The notes beneath the pieces are model-generated. The model saw only the letters and a list, made by a program, of their open reading frames with translations, was not told where the DNA came from and ran no database searches. The translations under genes and the position numbers were made by a program. DNA of 64,000 bases from Nicotiana tabacum. Taxonomy: Eukaryota > Streptophyta > Magnoliopsida > Solanales > Solanaceae. Shown here in pieces: positions 1 to 11,910 of the stretch. The stretch lies in the NCBI RefSeq assembly GCF_000715075.1, contig NC_134081.1:62251653-62315652 (forward strand), read 5' to 3'. Numbering within the stretch: the first letter of the stretch is position 1; every line of letters starts with the position of its first letter.

Positions 1-2600
1 CATGTACATGAAATATGAAACTTCCTCAGCTGCAAAACAATTTACATTTACTTCTAAACTGAAATTAGGTCAGTCGACCATGCAAATCTTATATAAATTA
101 CGTGTAATAGATGACCGAAAGATAATCATATTGAAAGAGAAGGCATATTAAACTAAATCAGGAAGATGAAGAAGGATACTATTACCAAACCAGTAGCATT
201 GTAAGATAAATTATACAGCAAAAAGGAAATCCATAAGCATTTGTTTATTTATTGACAAATATATCAATATGTTTTGTTTAGAGCACAACATGAGCTCATG
301 CATAGCACACCATCAAAAACAAAAATTGCTTATCAACGGGAGGTCAAAATATTAAGCTACAGTTGTCAGGCCTACAACCTGAAAAAGAATATGAACATAC
401 ATGTATACACAAGAAGACCAAAAAAAAGAGAGCCAGATAGCATTCGTAAGTTAAGAACAGAATATTAAGGTAAGGAAACAAATGAATATCTCTTGGTATT
501 TTGTATATGCTTGGGGGGCAAAACAATACTAAATGGAAATGTAAAATATAGCAAGCAAAGATAAATGAGTGAAGGATAACTTCTATCAATAAGTTCATTG
601 CTTCCTAGCAACAGTCGGAGACAACATTGTTCCTCAATTGTAGAAGCTGTTTTGGACTCAAAATAAGAAACATTAGCTTATCTATTCATGATCCCAACAA
701 TGTTTCAGCTTTACCAAAAGCCTATTACTTTTGTTTTTAATATCCTCATCATCCACTACTAAAGGCAAATGCAGTGCTTTAGTTACATATTCATATAAAC
801 CCAATAACTTAGGCTCAAACTTGTTTATATGTTAAAATATGTACAAAAAAGAGAGAATGAGTTTCACATATTTAATTTGAAGGGTTAAGTAGGCATTTTA
901 TTTGGCCAGGTATTACACATATGGGATCAAGTTCATTTTGACAGTAAGCTATTTCCCAAGAAGGTATGAGGATCGCAAAAAACAGATCACACAACAACAC
1001 ACATTATCAACAACTAAACATCCTTCTAAATATTTTAGGTCATATAGGCATGAGCTCTTATGTCTATCAGTTACTTAGATGACATATGATTAATAAACAT
1101 ATAGATTCAAAGTTCAAGTATGACAGTTTGACATGTATTGACCTAAAGATAATGTTTCCAGCATTTGAACTAACTATTACAATTTAATGCTTGAATCTAA
1201 AAGTAAGATGAACTTTCCTAACATACTTATCAAGTAAACCTCAAGTTGGTCACTTCAGTAGGAAGGTGGCTGTCTAAGAAACATAGAAGTTCCCTATGGT
1301 CGTAGCTTAGTTATTTCAATCAGATTTTAGTTAACCTGCAAGCGACATAGAGCTTCACATAAAAAATAATTGAGGTCGTAGAAATCACAATTTCAAGCAC
1401 AATCAGAAGACATGCACCAGTGTGTTGAATCTCCATTCAATCACACTACATCGCTCAAATAATCTCAAAAATAAAAATAAAATCAATTGAATCAGGTAAC
1501 AAGGAATAGTAAAACTGAAATTTTTATAATTTGATTATCCTAAATTTATATTAGAAAGAGTTTAAGAAAACTTACGATGAGGTAACATAGAAACTATATC
1601 TCAACAAAGTTCACTCCCTCTGGCCTCTCAATGACAGACTATGACAAATAAGGGAAAAAGATAAGATTTACGACTGTCTCAATGCTAAATTAATTGGTCA
1701 GACCATCTTCGATAGTCATTAGAAGTGTCAGCAGGTCAGCAAATCGTAAACATATGCTTATACATTAATTAGATAGACTATTGGCTCCTTCATACAAAGT
1801 CTTCAATTGAGTCACATTGAACGTTTTAGCTGAGCCTCCAGAGCCATTAGCTCGCTATAACTTTTATAACTGAAAACTACTAAAATAGAAAGATCCAAGA
1901 AATGTGAGCTTAGCTAAAACCTCTTTTCTACTTTTGACCACCGACAACCTAATCGATGAACCATCGTTTTAGTTTCTAAAACGGAAGAAGGGATTTTCAC
2001 TCCACCGAACAAAATGACAGATAGACACCCCATAAATCAAGAAAACTCCAAAATGTAATCTTTAACAAAAATGCAATTAACTCAAGAAACCTAAACCAAG
2101 GAAAAGAAAAATGGGGCTATGAAGAAATGGAAACTAATTCAAAGGGAACTCACAATCTTTCATAAACGAGTGACAGACATCAACATTGTTTGTCATATTT
2201 AGCAGACATCAACATCTTAATGACAGCAAGAGCAAAGAGAAAGACTAAGTAAAAACTTGAACAAGAAAGACGGTAATAGATCTCTAACGTAGATTCGAAG
2301 CTTCAGTAGAAAATACTCACCACTTTAAGGAAGGAAGAAATTCATAAGTTTAACAAGAAAGAATGAGAGCTCTTCGATTTCCAACTTGTCTTTCGATTCT
2401 CTGACCATAAACTCTAACAAGATTTGGAGAAACCCTAAAGGATTAGCACGCCGACGCCGCTGCCGCCAGTGATGGATGGTTGTTTAATCTCCTAGTAATT
2501 TCTGGAAGAACCAACAGAGGTGTAGGTTTGGAAGAGAATATCGAAGGGTCGGTCTTAATTTTGTGAGTGGGGCTTGTACTAAAATTTGGGGTTTAGAGTA
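1..2600 (-). other. Possible 5' untranslated exons of a minus-strand gene; otherwise no gene seen
   Basis: No long open frame exists here on either strand. On the minus strand, 2560-2321 reads like a plant 5' untranslated exon: a GC-rich stretch, then the common 'agggtttctcc' type leader, ending at a good splice donor (GTGAGT on the minus strand, plus coordinates 2315-2320). Candidate minus-strand acceptors lie near 1870 (tttcag) and near 1338 (ttgcag), and a GTAAGT donor near 1571-1576. The only short frame in the first exon is about 28 codons. This could be the leader of a gene whose coding part lies left of the window, a noncoding RNA, or a gene fragment carried by the CACTA-like element whose end is at 2957. 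Weak call. Confidence 0.25.
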
Positions 2601-2689
2601 TTTTATTAGATATAAAAACTAAAAACTAAAATATAAAATCAGATTTTGGGCCCCTGTAGTTTTAGCGGATGTAGAAAAATTGGGTGAAA

Positions 2690-2957
2690 AATTCCTTTGG
2701 GAATTAATGACCGTTGAGATGGCAAAAATTTTTTATCCAACCGTTACCGTAGATAGAATTATTGTCACGGTTATGAAAATTGTTGCCATATAAACATCTA
2801 TTGTAACGGTTTTTATATTATTGCAACGGTTAGGGTGCTAAAGTTTATATTATTGTAACGGTTAGGGTGTTAAAGTCGTTGCAATACACCGTCTATAGCA
2901 ACAGTTACTGATCCGTTGCAATAAAAAGCATTGCCATAACCCAATTTCTAGTAGTAT
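2690..2957. mobile_element. CACTA-like (EnSpm) element, right terminal region
   Basis: The stretch carries repeated sub-terminal motifs of the type gtaacggttagggtg and ttgcaacggt in both orientations and ends in caatttctagtagta. Its reverse complement, tactactagaaattg, resembles the CACTACTAGAAA termini of plant CACTA transposons, with the first base changed. Dense sub-terminal short repeats are usual for this superfamily. I could not find a matching left end with confidence; ccactactaaagg near 751 is a weak candidate that would make the element about 2.2 kb. Sequence homologous to the E1 LTR begins directly after the end, so the element probably inserted into that LTR. Confidence 0.45.
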
Positions 2958-3834
2958 ATGTCTTTGTTGTTGTTTATATATCATGTATATAACACTCATA
3001 TATTAGATCTCATGCTTTTCTTTTATACTTTAATATCATATAAACTTAGGCAAGCCTTAAATAATATAGGATTTAAAAGAAAAATTAGTTAGAAGTAGAT
3101 CCGTAATCACTAATTATAATCTGCTCACAAATTATTATATTTTTCACTCACCCATCTTTCCACTTAGCAAAACAACAGCTCTATTTCAAAAATGAAAATC
3201 AGATCTCTACTTCATTTTCAAAAGGAAAATCAGAACTTCAAGAACTGTCGCCTTTAAGAAATTTTCGGCAAATAACCTCTTCTTTGAAAACTCTCAAAAT
3301 CTAAGGTAATTATAGGCTCACTTTCTTACAAACCGTCCCTTTAGAGTTATGTAAATAACTATCCCCCAAATCAAAGTATTTTCATAACTCAATCTCTTTT
3401 ATAAACTTATAAAATCTAGACCACTTATATGTCAATTTCAAGACTCTTTTAATATCTCTTATGAACCTCTTCATAAAATTATATCCCTTTAGGACCCCGC
3501 ATTCTTTCTATTAATATCATACTTAGGTATACAGTAAGCAGCATTCCCTATCGCTAGTCAAAGCATTTTACAAATAATTGATCCCAAACTTAGTCTAAAT
3601 CCTATGGAGCTACCTTAGGTAGATTTTAAGGGGTCCCTAACACCTTCCCCTTAGAAGAATAAGAACTCTTACCCATAATCTCACCGGATAGCAGACTAAT
3701 AATAAGAGCATGACTTAGTAATCAAATAGGTACCCTAGTATACCTTTAAATATTAGGTGGCGACTCTCTTTCATCAATAACAGAGAAACCACAGGTTGAA
3801 TCTTGTCTTGACTAGTGCAAATTAGGGTGCAACA
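2958..3834 (+). repeat. E1 5' LTR, 3'-terminal part
   Basis: The LTR ends ...gggtgcaaca at 3834, three bases before the primer site. The stretch 3600-3790 (ccctaacaccttccccttag, aataggtaccctag, aggtggcgactct) resembles the end of the E2 LTR at 19240-19375, which supports the orientation. 3515-3834 is found again inverted at 49003-49312. 2958-3443 is found inverted at 33870-34378, inside or next to the E1 3' LTR. The 5' half expected from the 3' LTR (30722-33860) is missing; a CACTA-like end lies at the break. Confidence 0.7.
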
Positions 3835-3837
3835 ACA

Positions 3838-3855
3838 TGGCGACTCTACTGGGGA
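3838..3855 (+). other. E1 primer binding site (tRNA-Arg-like)
   Basis: TGGCGACTCTACTGGGGA lies three bases after the LTR end. It differs by one base from the site of E2 at 19441. Ogre elements are known to prime from tRNA-Arg with this kind of sequence. It marks the start of minus-strand DNA synthesis and fixes the LTR end. Confidence 0.8.
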
Positions 3856-3857
3856 TA

Positions 3858-4345
3858 CACACTTAGGTTCTTACCTTAGCAGATTTAGACTAATTTGGCT
3901 TCTAGATTTCTTTTTACATTGCTTTGATTATGATCGAAATTGGAATTAAATTCTTACATGCCTTATCTGCTCTTTACAATTGTCTGCTCACTTTGCTATA
4001 TTGCTGCTACATCCTTGTTTGTTACTGCTTTATATACAATGTCATCACATCTCTTCCAATCGAATCTTGGACGTACACTATCACACACAATGGCACGCGA
4101 GGGTTGTCTTTTACACCCCTCCGAACCTTCTTTTCAAAACTCTCTAGTTTCTGAGAATGGCTTTGCTAGGTTAACTGACATAACTTTTCGCAGTTCTCAG
4201 TCCAATTCAAAAGTTGGAAGCACTCTACTCTAGTAAAATACGTCATACTACATAAACCCTAGGTGAGTTGGTCCCAGGCACCAATACACAATTAGGAAAG
4301 CCACCCTGATGTCAACGGGGTCATGTACCCAACAACATAATTTTT
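3858..4345 (+). other. E1 5' leader, no gene
   Basis: Untranslated leader between primer site and ORF1. Short open frames of 76 and 97 codons overlap here in two frames but resemble nothing known to me and look like chance. The matching part of E2 is 19459-20411. Confidence 0.5.
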
Positions 4346-5883
4346 GTGGAAAGACAAACAAACCTGACAAGACATTTACGGATCCGAAGCAAACATTTAT
4401 CCAAATATTTTTCTTCTACCCACCTCAGAAAAATGAAAATCAACCACAACATCCTTGAAATTAGCATGATAATGGGAGCACCACATAAGCTAAAACGGTG
4501 GTGGAAGAATATTCCTCGGGAACACGGAGATGAAGTTCGGATGCCTTTAGGGATATTAACTGCATTGATGAACATCAGAGCAGACAGAGTACTCACTCTC
4601 TTGTTGATAGAATTTTGGGATCTAGTTAAAGTGGTATTCAAATTTGCCGACTGTGAGTTGGTACCGATATTGGAGGAAATCACAAGTTTTATGGAGCTTC
4701 CATTCAATGGAAGAAAGCCAATGCTGCCAGTTATAATGCCCGATTATCGGTTCTTGGATGCTTTAGGTCTTACTATTAGCAGAAGCCTCAGAAGTATTGA
4801 GGACGGAGGTGTGAGCCTCGACCAGATGTTAGACGGATTTGGGCACCGTGAAAGCTGCGAGTGGTATTCAGGGGAGTTCCAATGTGACCTGGAAACGTGG
4901 GAGAGTCTCAGGCCTATCACTTTCACAATGGCACTGTTGGGATTATTGGTCTTCCCATAGCGAAGGGGATGTATCAACATCAACCTGTAACTAGTGGCCC
5001 TGGAAATCTTCCGCAGCAATCTTCAAGCTACTTTGGTGCTGATAGTGTTGGCCGAGATGTTGAAAGCCTTATCTTCATGTGAACGGGGATACAATTTTTT
5101 CAAAGGATGCAACTTGCTGCTTCAGATTTGGGATACTGAACACTTCTTCCAGTGGGATGCCACTGTCGACTACTCCGTGGGTGTCAATAATATGATCTGC
5201 ATCCATAATGAAAGAATATGACACTCGATCTCCCCACATGGGCAAGAAGAATGGAGGGAAACACTGACCAATCTGACAGGAGAATGGATCAACTGGAAAC
5301 TCTCTTGGTTAGGTGGAAGATCAATCTTGAGAACTCCCCAAAAGTACTTCATCGGGTTGATCGGATTAGAAGGCATTTAACCATACTCACCTCTGCGGGT
5401 CCTCGGACAATTTGGCATGATCCAAGATATGCCTCTGTGGACAAGGACGACGCTGTAAGAGGATGACTACAATTGCCAGATTCCAATTCCCAGGACAAGG
5501 AAACTGCAAGAAGAGTGGAATGACCTGGTAACAACTAGATTAACGAAGAAGAAGAACTGGCCCGCCCGAGCAGAGAGGGTAATGCTTGGTTAGAGAATAT
5601 GGTGGTTACTTTGCAGATTTACCATAAAATCCTACCACATTATCTTGTGACCACATCAATGCATCGTCAGGTGGTCTCGGGATGCATTGACCATATGTTG
5701 CCACCGGCTGAAGAGGATGATCGGGTAGTAGAATGCATCCAAATAGAGTCAAGCACAGAACTAGAAGAAGATCTAGAAGAGGAGTCTTAATTCAATGATG
5801 ATGAGGAAGAGTTTGAGGAAGAACCGGAGGAAGAACCAGAAGAAGAGAAGGGTACAGGAAGAAACTCAGGGGATGGTTATTAG
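4346..5883 (+). pseudogene. E1 ORF1 protein (Ogre-type, upstream of gag), broken
   Basis: Encodes the extra protein that Ogre elements carry before gag; its function is not established. It aligns by eye with E2 ORF1 (20412-21884): shared pieces include FADCELVPILEEI, EGCNLLLQ-like (here KGCNLLLQIWDTEHF), and GLIGLEGI with RVLRQFG further on. Breaks: in-frame TAG at 4958-4960 and TAA at 4988-4990 in the first frame, loss of that frame after about 5221, and further stops in the continuing frame. The C-terminal part (5599-5883) is very acidic, with runs of Glu, and ends with TAG at 5881. The ATG at 4346 opens the longest frame, but the true start is unsure. Confidence 0.65.
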
Positions 5884-6239
5884 AATTGGTTGATTTCCCC
5901 TCCTTTCCTTACTTTGTACCTTTATCCCCAGTTCTCTCTTTTACTTTCCAAAAGGGAAAATTGTCTAAGCCCATACAACTCTATGATGTAATCTTTGTTC
6001 CCGTTGTATCACTCCAAATTATCAATGAAAACAAATTTCTTTGGATCTAAATGTGTCAAGTCAAAATGTCTGTCAAACATCCGTGAATTAGGCCTACCTC
6101 CAGCAATGAGAGGTCCCTGCGAATTTTAGGAACATGCTAGTTTGTAATGCACAAATTGCCTGCTCTATGTGATTTTCTGCCCATATAAAATGAAGAGACT
6201 GACTCTTGCTCTTTTTCCTTTCTTTCTTCTTATTTTCTT

Positions 6240-8330
6240 TTGCTTTATTATTACCCCCCCAAAAAAGAAAGTTGGTTTGCGTCGACTAAATTGGCGGAGC
6301 CACCATACAATCTAAGGTCTAAAGGAATGATGCCAGCTGCAGAAGACCCAACTAAACATGCTCTGGTCGTAGCTGACAACCCGGGGCAATCGGAGGAAAA
6401 GGACAACACTAGGAATGATGAACAGGTGGCCAGGATGGCCCAAGAAATGGAATCTTTAAGCAAGGAGGTACAACATATCAGAGATTTGGTGCACCTGGGC
6501 GTGACAACACTTCCTCAACCACCCAAATTCCCTTCTTTGGATTCACTTTCGGATCATTTTCCTTCAACATCATGTCAAAAGAACGACACTCCAACCTCAA
6601 CCCCCACCACTCAAGTCATACCTCCAGGAACTCTCGCTAACCCACCAAATCCCCTATTCACACTCCCTAATACCAAAATATCCTCATACATCACAAAACC
6701 CGCCTATTACCACTAATGCAAATACCTATCCTCGTGACAGAGTCACTTTCACTACCAACCAGCACATGCCACTACTCACGAGCGGTACGTGCCCCATGTA
6801 TATGCCGTTATCGAACCTACCTTTACAGCACCCATCATAATCATGGTGCCTTATGAGATCGATCAGTACGCCGAGATGGAGAGAGAGGCCAGGCGTAGGA
6901 AGAAGAGTCGGTATCTGAGCAGTTGCAAATATTGAGAAGGCAAATGAAGAGTCTCCAAGTTGCCTGAGGAAGTGAAAGCCTAGACTATGAGGACCTGTGT
7001 ATTCACCCAGATGTGGATATGCCAGTAGGATACAAACCCCCAAAGTTTAAATACCTTTGATGGGACAGGGGGACCCTCACGAACATTTAAGAGCTTATTG
7101 CGACAAGTTGGTCAGAGTGGGGAGGAATGAGAAACTAAGGATTAAATTGTTTATAAGGAGTCTGACGGGAGAAGCACTCACCTGGAATACCCGACAGGAC
7201 CCGCAAAATTGGAGAACTTGGCAAGATATGGCAAAGGACTTCATATACCATTTCGATTCAATACATAGATCACTCCTTATCGGTTCGTGCTGGTGAACGT
7301 GCAGAAAAAAACCATTTGAGTCATTTCAAGAATATGCACAATGGTGGAGGACGGAGGCTTCTAGGGCACAACCGCCACTGGACGACAGTGAACTAACCAA
7401 GTACTTCATCCGAGCCCAAGAGGGAATATACTTTGAAACGATGATGGGAATGATAGGTCAAAAGTTCCTAGAGCTGGTTAAGATGAGAGATTTCTTAGAA
7501 GAGGACATAAAATCTGGTAAGGTACACTCTATGGCAGTACTGCAAGTGGCCAGCAAGGCCATCTAGTCAGGATCAACCAATAGTGGGAAGAAAAAGAAAT
7601 AGGAAGTCTCAGCAGTCGTGCCCTACTATCAAACTAAACTATCTTGTGGAAGCACCTCGTACTCCACAAACAACCACTCACCACCACCCACTTATGCTCC
7701 AGTCTATAATACCCAACCATACTACCACCCTCAACCACAATACAACACTCCTCGAGCCAACAACAACCAAAACCCACAATGGCTATTTGCTCCTATCTAA
7801 ACCACTACTCACCAAAACCGACTTGTGTATGCACCACGTCCTCATCCCAATTTTGAAGAAAGGGGTCCCAGAATCTACACCCCGATTGCGGAGCCTCTGT
7901 CCCAATTGTTTGAAAGGTTGAGAAGAGCATGATTGATACACCCCAATCGAGGGAAGGGTTCCTCAACATTTTTTCAAATATTTTAATGCCACTAAGAGAT
8001 GCGTGTATCATTCCAATGTACCAGGGCACGATACTGAAGATTGTTTCGAGTTGAAAAATGAAATTGAAACCCTAATTCAGAGCGGAGCCATCCAGTGCAC
8101 TCCAGTACCGCCTAATATTAACTGTAACCCATTACTAAATCATCGAAACCAAGGAGCCAACATGATCACATTAGACGAAGAATATGACCTGAAGGGAACT
8201 ATTATCACTATAGGGAATGCAGAAGCCGCAAGGATCCCTCCTCAAAAGGCTCCCATTATTACAGTACAACGAAAGCCTACAATGATAGTTCAAACTTATC
8301 CGTAGCAACCTGCCGATGCTACTCAGGGTA
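6240..8330 (+). pseudogene. E1 gag polyprotein region, broken
   Basis: Structural capsid protein of the retrotransposon particle. An N-terminal part with a coiled-coil-like stretch (about 6420-6500, QEMESLSKEVQHI) is open to 6716. The capsid core is at 7057-7296 (GDPHEHLRAYCDKLV, then SLTGEALTW) and continues in frame beyond a TGA at 7294 to a TAG at 7564. A Pro/Tyr/Gln-rich linker follows (7620-7800). A zinc-knuckle-like motif is at 8000-8050 (C-V-Y-H, then G-H-D-T-E-D-C). Several frameshifts between 6717 and 7057 and between 7567 and 8003 break it. A TAG at 8303 interrupts the part leading into protease. The spacer 5884-6239 holds no gene. Confidence 0.7.
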
Positions 8331-8389
8331 AAGAAGATCGGGAATATAAAACCATACCATGGACCTATCAGCAAAAGGGAAAATCCAAA

Positions 8390-9125
8390 ATGGCAGACTC
8401 TGGCGCAGCCCATGGTATGACTAGGTCTGGGAGATGCTACGCCCTTGAAGAGGTCAATCGAGGAAATCCGGGGAGAGAACAAATTCCATGGAGGAACATA
8501 ACAGACCTAGAAACCGCGGAGTTTTGGAAAAGGATGTCGAGTAAAGAGTATTCTGTGGAAGAACAGTTAAAGAAAAATCCAGCGCAGATATCCATCATGG
8601 ATCTACTGATGAGATCTGACAGCCATAAGGATGCTTTGTTGAAAGTACTAAGCGAGGTAAGTGTACTAAGTAACACCACCAGCGAGGCATTGGCCGTGAC
8701 AATTGAGAAAATGGTAGAAGCAAATATGATCACTTTTACAAGAGACGGACTTTCTGTCGAAGGCGCAAGTCACAACAAGGCTCTTCACATCACTGTCAAA
8801 TACGGGGACAAAGTGGTATCTTGAGTGCTGGCCGATAGAGGGTCGGGAGTCAATATTTGACCGCTCTCCACCCTGCGGGAGTTGGGAATTCATTTGAGGG
8901 AGGTCAAGGAAAGCCACGTAAGGGTGAGGTCCTTTGATGGTTCGCAAAAGGATGTTATTGGGGGAATTTATCTAGCCTTGCAAATCGGGCCGGTCGACTT
9001 TCTAGTGCTATTTTAAGTGATGGACATCTCCTCTTCTTACAATTTGCTTCTAGGCAGGCCCTGGATACATATGACAGGGGTCGTGCCGTCTACCTTGCAC
9101 CAATGTATAAAATTCGATTGAGGAT
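8390..9125 (+). pseudogene. E1 aspartic protease region, broken
   Basis: Retroviral-type aspartic protease that would cut the polyprotein. The frame 8390-8824 leads in; beyond a TGA at 8822-8824 comes LADRGSGVNI, where families normally have D-[TS]-G, so the residue after the catalytic Asp is changed to Arg. A TGA follows directly after VNI. Later pieces [10 protein letters not shown] and [11 protein letters not shown] match the conserved end of this protease type (compare E3 at 61042-61110). A TAA at 9014-9016 fits a CAA codon changed by one transition. It is a dead copy. Confidence 0.65.
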
Positions 9126-9606
9126 GCTAGGATATCATGGTCCACGGCGAGTGGGGTCACTCCGCCTATTTGGAGTATGCTCTCCCATTAATTGAGGGGC
9201 TAGACGGAGTCGCCTTCCACGCTATAGAAATCATGCAGACTACTGAGGAAGATAAGACTGAATAGAATCTGGGAATGCAATCGCCATACAGATCCCAAAA
9301 GGCCATGAAAGCCAAGTCAGATGGCATCATAGAGCCAATTAAACACAATGGGCAGAAAGGAAGGGTTGGCATAGGATATCAGCCTCCGGAAGGTAAAACT
9401 CACATTGTTATCTCCGGGAAAAAGGTTTTTGTGCCAGAGCATGTTGCAAGTTCGGGACAGAGTTCAACACCTGAAGATGATATCATCGACGGGATGAGGA
9501 AGCTGTTCATGAATATGATTGAAGAATGATGTGAAGGAACTGACATCAAGACACAGACTATCAGTCTATCTTTGGTTCGTCGGGAGTCTTGGTAGTATGA
9601 AACTGT
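9126..9606 (+). other. E1 protease-RT linker, coding remnant
   Basis: An 84-codon open frame (9275-9529) follows the protease in the same element. It contains GRVGIGYQPPEGK and ends at TGA 9527-9529. It matches nothing known outside retroelements and is probably part of the pol polyprotein before the intron. Confidence 0.4.
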
Positions 9607-9785
9607 AAAAGTTTTCTTTTGAAAGAGCACGGTCAATTGAGGCTTGTACCATGTCGGTACCTTTTTGTCATTTGCCTCTTGTGAACACTTAAAATGTTCC
9701 CCTTTTAATGAAATAAAAAGAATATTTTCCTAAATATTGCAATTTTATTTTTACTGCTCTATTTATACCTAGTTTTTCTTTTCAG
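9607..9785 (+). other. Probable intron between protease and RT (Ogre hallmark)
   Basis: An AT- and T-rich stretch ends in a strong plant 3' splice site, tagtttttcttttcag, with AG at 9784-9785. The next open coding stretch (ATG at 9820) leads into RT. Ogre elements are known for a spliced intron at just this place. The donor is less clear; gtaaaag at 9607 is one candidate. Confidence 0.45.
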
Positions 9786-9819
9786 TAAACAAACCAATAA
9801 AAAACTACATTCCGCGATT

Positions 9820-10944
9820 ATGACATGTAACGAAACCGCTGAGCGCAACGATCCGGATTATGAGGAATATGTTAAGAGTATGATGCGAGATAATCTCCCG
9901 TAGGAGATTAAACAGCTGGTGAGTCCAAAGAATCCCTACCTTAAAGAAACGAAAGTAGTCAATCTTGGAAGCGAAGAAGACGTGAAAGAATCCAGAATCA
10001 ACATTCACCTAGAAACCGAGCACAAGGAAACAATGATTGAGCTCCTCCGGCAGTACATCGACGTGTATGGTCCTATGATGGCATCCCAAGATTAAGCACC
10101 GACATTGTCTCGCATCGACTACCTACTGACCCTACCATACCGTCGGTCAAGCAGAAGCCCCGGAAGTTCAAACCTGATTTATGTCTAAGGATAAAGGAAG
10201 AGGTGACAAAACAAATAGAAGCAAATGTATTAAGGGTCACCAAATATCCAAGCTGGTTGGCAAACATCGTCCCGGTGCCCAAAAAGGGCGGAAAGATCAG
10301 AATATGTGTAGATTACCAGGATATTAACAAAACTAGTTCAAAGGATGATTTCCCCTTGCCAAGTATCCACATTCTCATCGACAATTGTGCCAAGCATGAA
10401 CTACAGTCGTTTGTGGATTGTTTCGCCGGATACCACCAAATCTTAATGCACAAGGAAGAAGAAGAGAAGACAGCTTTCACCAAGTTAGGGAGTTTACTGT
10501 TATAGGGTTATGTCGTTCGGTCTCAAGAACGCCAGTGCAACCTACGTGAGGGCCATGATGACCCTCTTTCACGACATGATTCATAAAGAGATCGAAGTAT
10601 ATGTGGATGATGTCATCATAAAATCTCGAAAGAATTTAGATCACTTGGACGACTTGAGGAAATTTTTCGAACGCTTGTGAAGGTACAGTTTGAAGTTGAA
10701 TCCAGAAAAGTGCGTGTTCGGAGTCCCCACTGAAAAATTATTGGGTCTTATTGTAACCAGAAAAAGGAATAGAACTGGACCCATCGAAAATCAAGGCCAT
10801 CCAGGAATTACCACCACCAAAGAGCAAGAAAGATGTCATGAGATTATTGGGAAGATTGAATACATCAGTCGTTTCATAGTCCAGTCCACGGTAATCTACG
10901 AACCCATTTTTAAGCAGCTAAAGAAGAATGCTGCCACGAAATAG
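9820..10944 (+). pseudogene. E1 reverse transcriptase, broken
   Basis: RNA-dependent DNA polymerase domain. Conserved blocks seen: WLANIVPVPKKGGKIRICVD (10255-10314), a Q-L-type D block (FVDCFAGYHQI), SFGLKNASATY (10512-10545) and the catalytic YVDD box at 10600-10611, then LKLNPEKCVFG. Frame breaks: one near 10070-10090, one at about 10495, a TGA at 10678-10680 and a TAG at 10942-10944. The first of these stops fits CGA to TGA, the last TGG to TAG. The active-site box is intact although the frame is not. Confidence 0.8.
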
Positions 10945-11910
10945 ACGGAGGAGTGCCAGAAATCCTTCGACATAATCACAGAGTATCTTTCAAACCCGCC
11001 AATGCTGGTTTCCCCTGAACCAGGGAAACCATTATTGCTCTATTTGTCAGTCTTGGACAATGCCTTCAGCTGTGTGTAGGGGCAACACGATGAAACTGTG
11101 AGAAAGGAGCAGGCCATCTACTACTTAAGCAAGAAGTTCACACCATGCGAGGCCAAGTATACCTTGATAAAACACACTTGTTGTGCTCTGACTTGGATTT
11201 CTCAGAATCTAAGGCATTACATTTCGGAATACACCACGCATTTGATATCTCGGCTCGACCCGCTCAAGTACATTTTTCAGAAGCCAATGCCTATCGGAAA
11301 GCTAGCTAAATGGCGAATTCTCCTCAATGAATTTGACATTATGTACATAACTTAGAAGGCTATCAAAGGACTAACCTTAGCCGACCACCTCGCCGATAAT
11401 CTAGTAGATGGGGATTACAAACCACTTACCACGTATTTCCCCAATAAAGAAGTACTATTTGACGGGGAAGATATTGCAGAATTATACCCTGTGCGGAGGA
11501 TGTTTTTCGATGGAGCAGCAAACTTCAAAGGAGTCGGGATTGGGCCAGTCATGATTTCAGAATCTGGACAACACTATCCAGCATCAGCAAAGATAAAATT
11601 CCCTTAAACCAATAATATGGCTAAATACGAGGCATACATCCTTTTAATCAGAATGGCAGTCGACATGAACATCAAAGAACTTTTGGTCATAGGAGATTCC
11701 GATTTGCTGATCCACAAAGTCCAAGGAGAATGGTCAACTAAGAATGTCAAGATATTGTCGTATCTGCACTACGTGAAGAAGGTGTGCAAGAAGTTCACAA
11801 AGATTAAGTTCAAGCACGTCCCTAGAATTCAGAATGAGTTCGTTGATGCCCTTGCGAACTTATCATCTATGATTCAGCATCCAGACAAGAACTACATTGA
11901 CCCCGTCGAG
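10945..11910 (+). pseudogene. E1 tandem RNase H regions, broken
   Basis: The first part (10990-11355) is the RT-linked RNase H, with QAIYYLSKKFTPCEAKY and LAKWRILLNEFDI; a TAG closes it at 11353. The second (about 11500-11910) has FFDGAANFKGVGIG, AKYEAYILLI, IGDSDLLIHKVQGEW and EFVDALANL, which carry the acidic D-E-D-D set of an archaeal-type RNase H. A second RNase H before integrase is a known property of the Tat lineage. Stops at 11078 and 11605 and small shifts break the frame; 11617-12246 is open through the second domain. Confidence 0.75.

Noticed and set aside
3924..4233. Two overlapping small frames in the E1 leader
   Set aside because: No similarity recognised, they overlap in different frames, and they lie in an untranslated leader.
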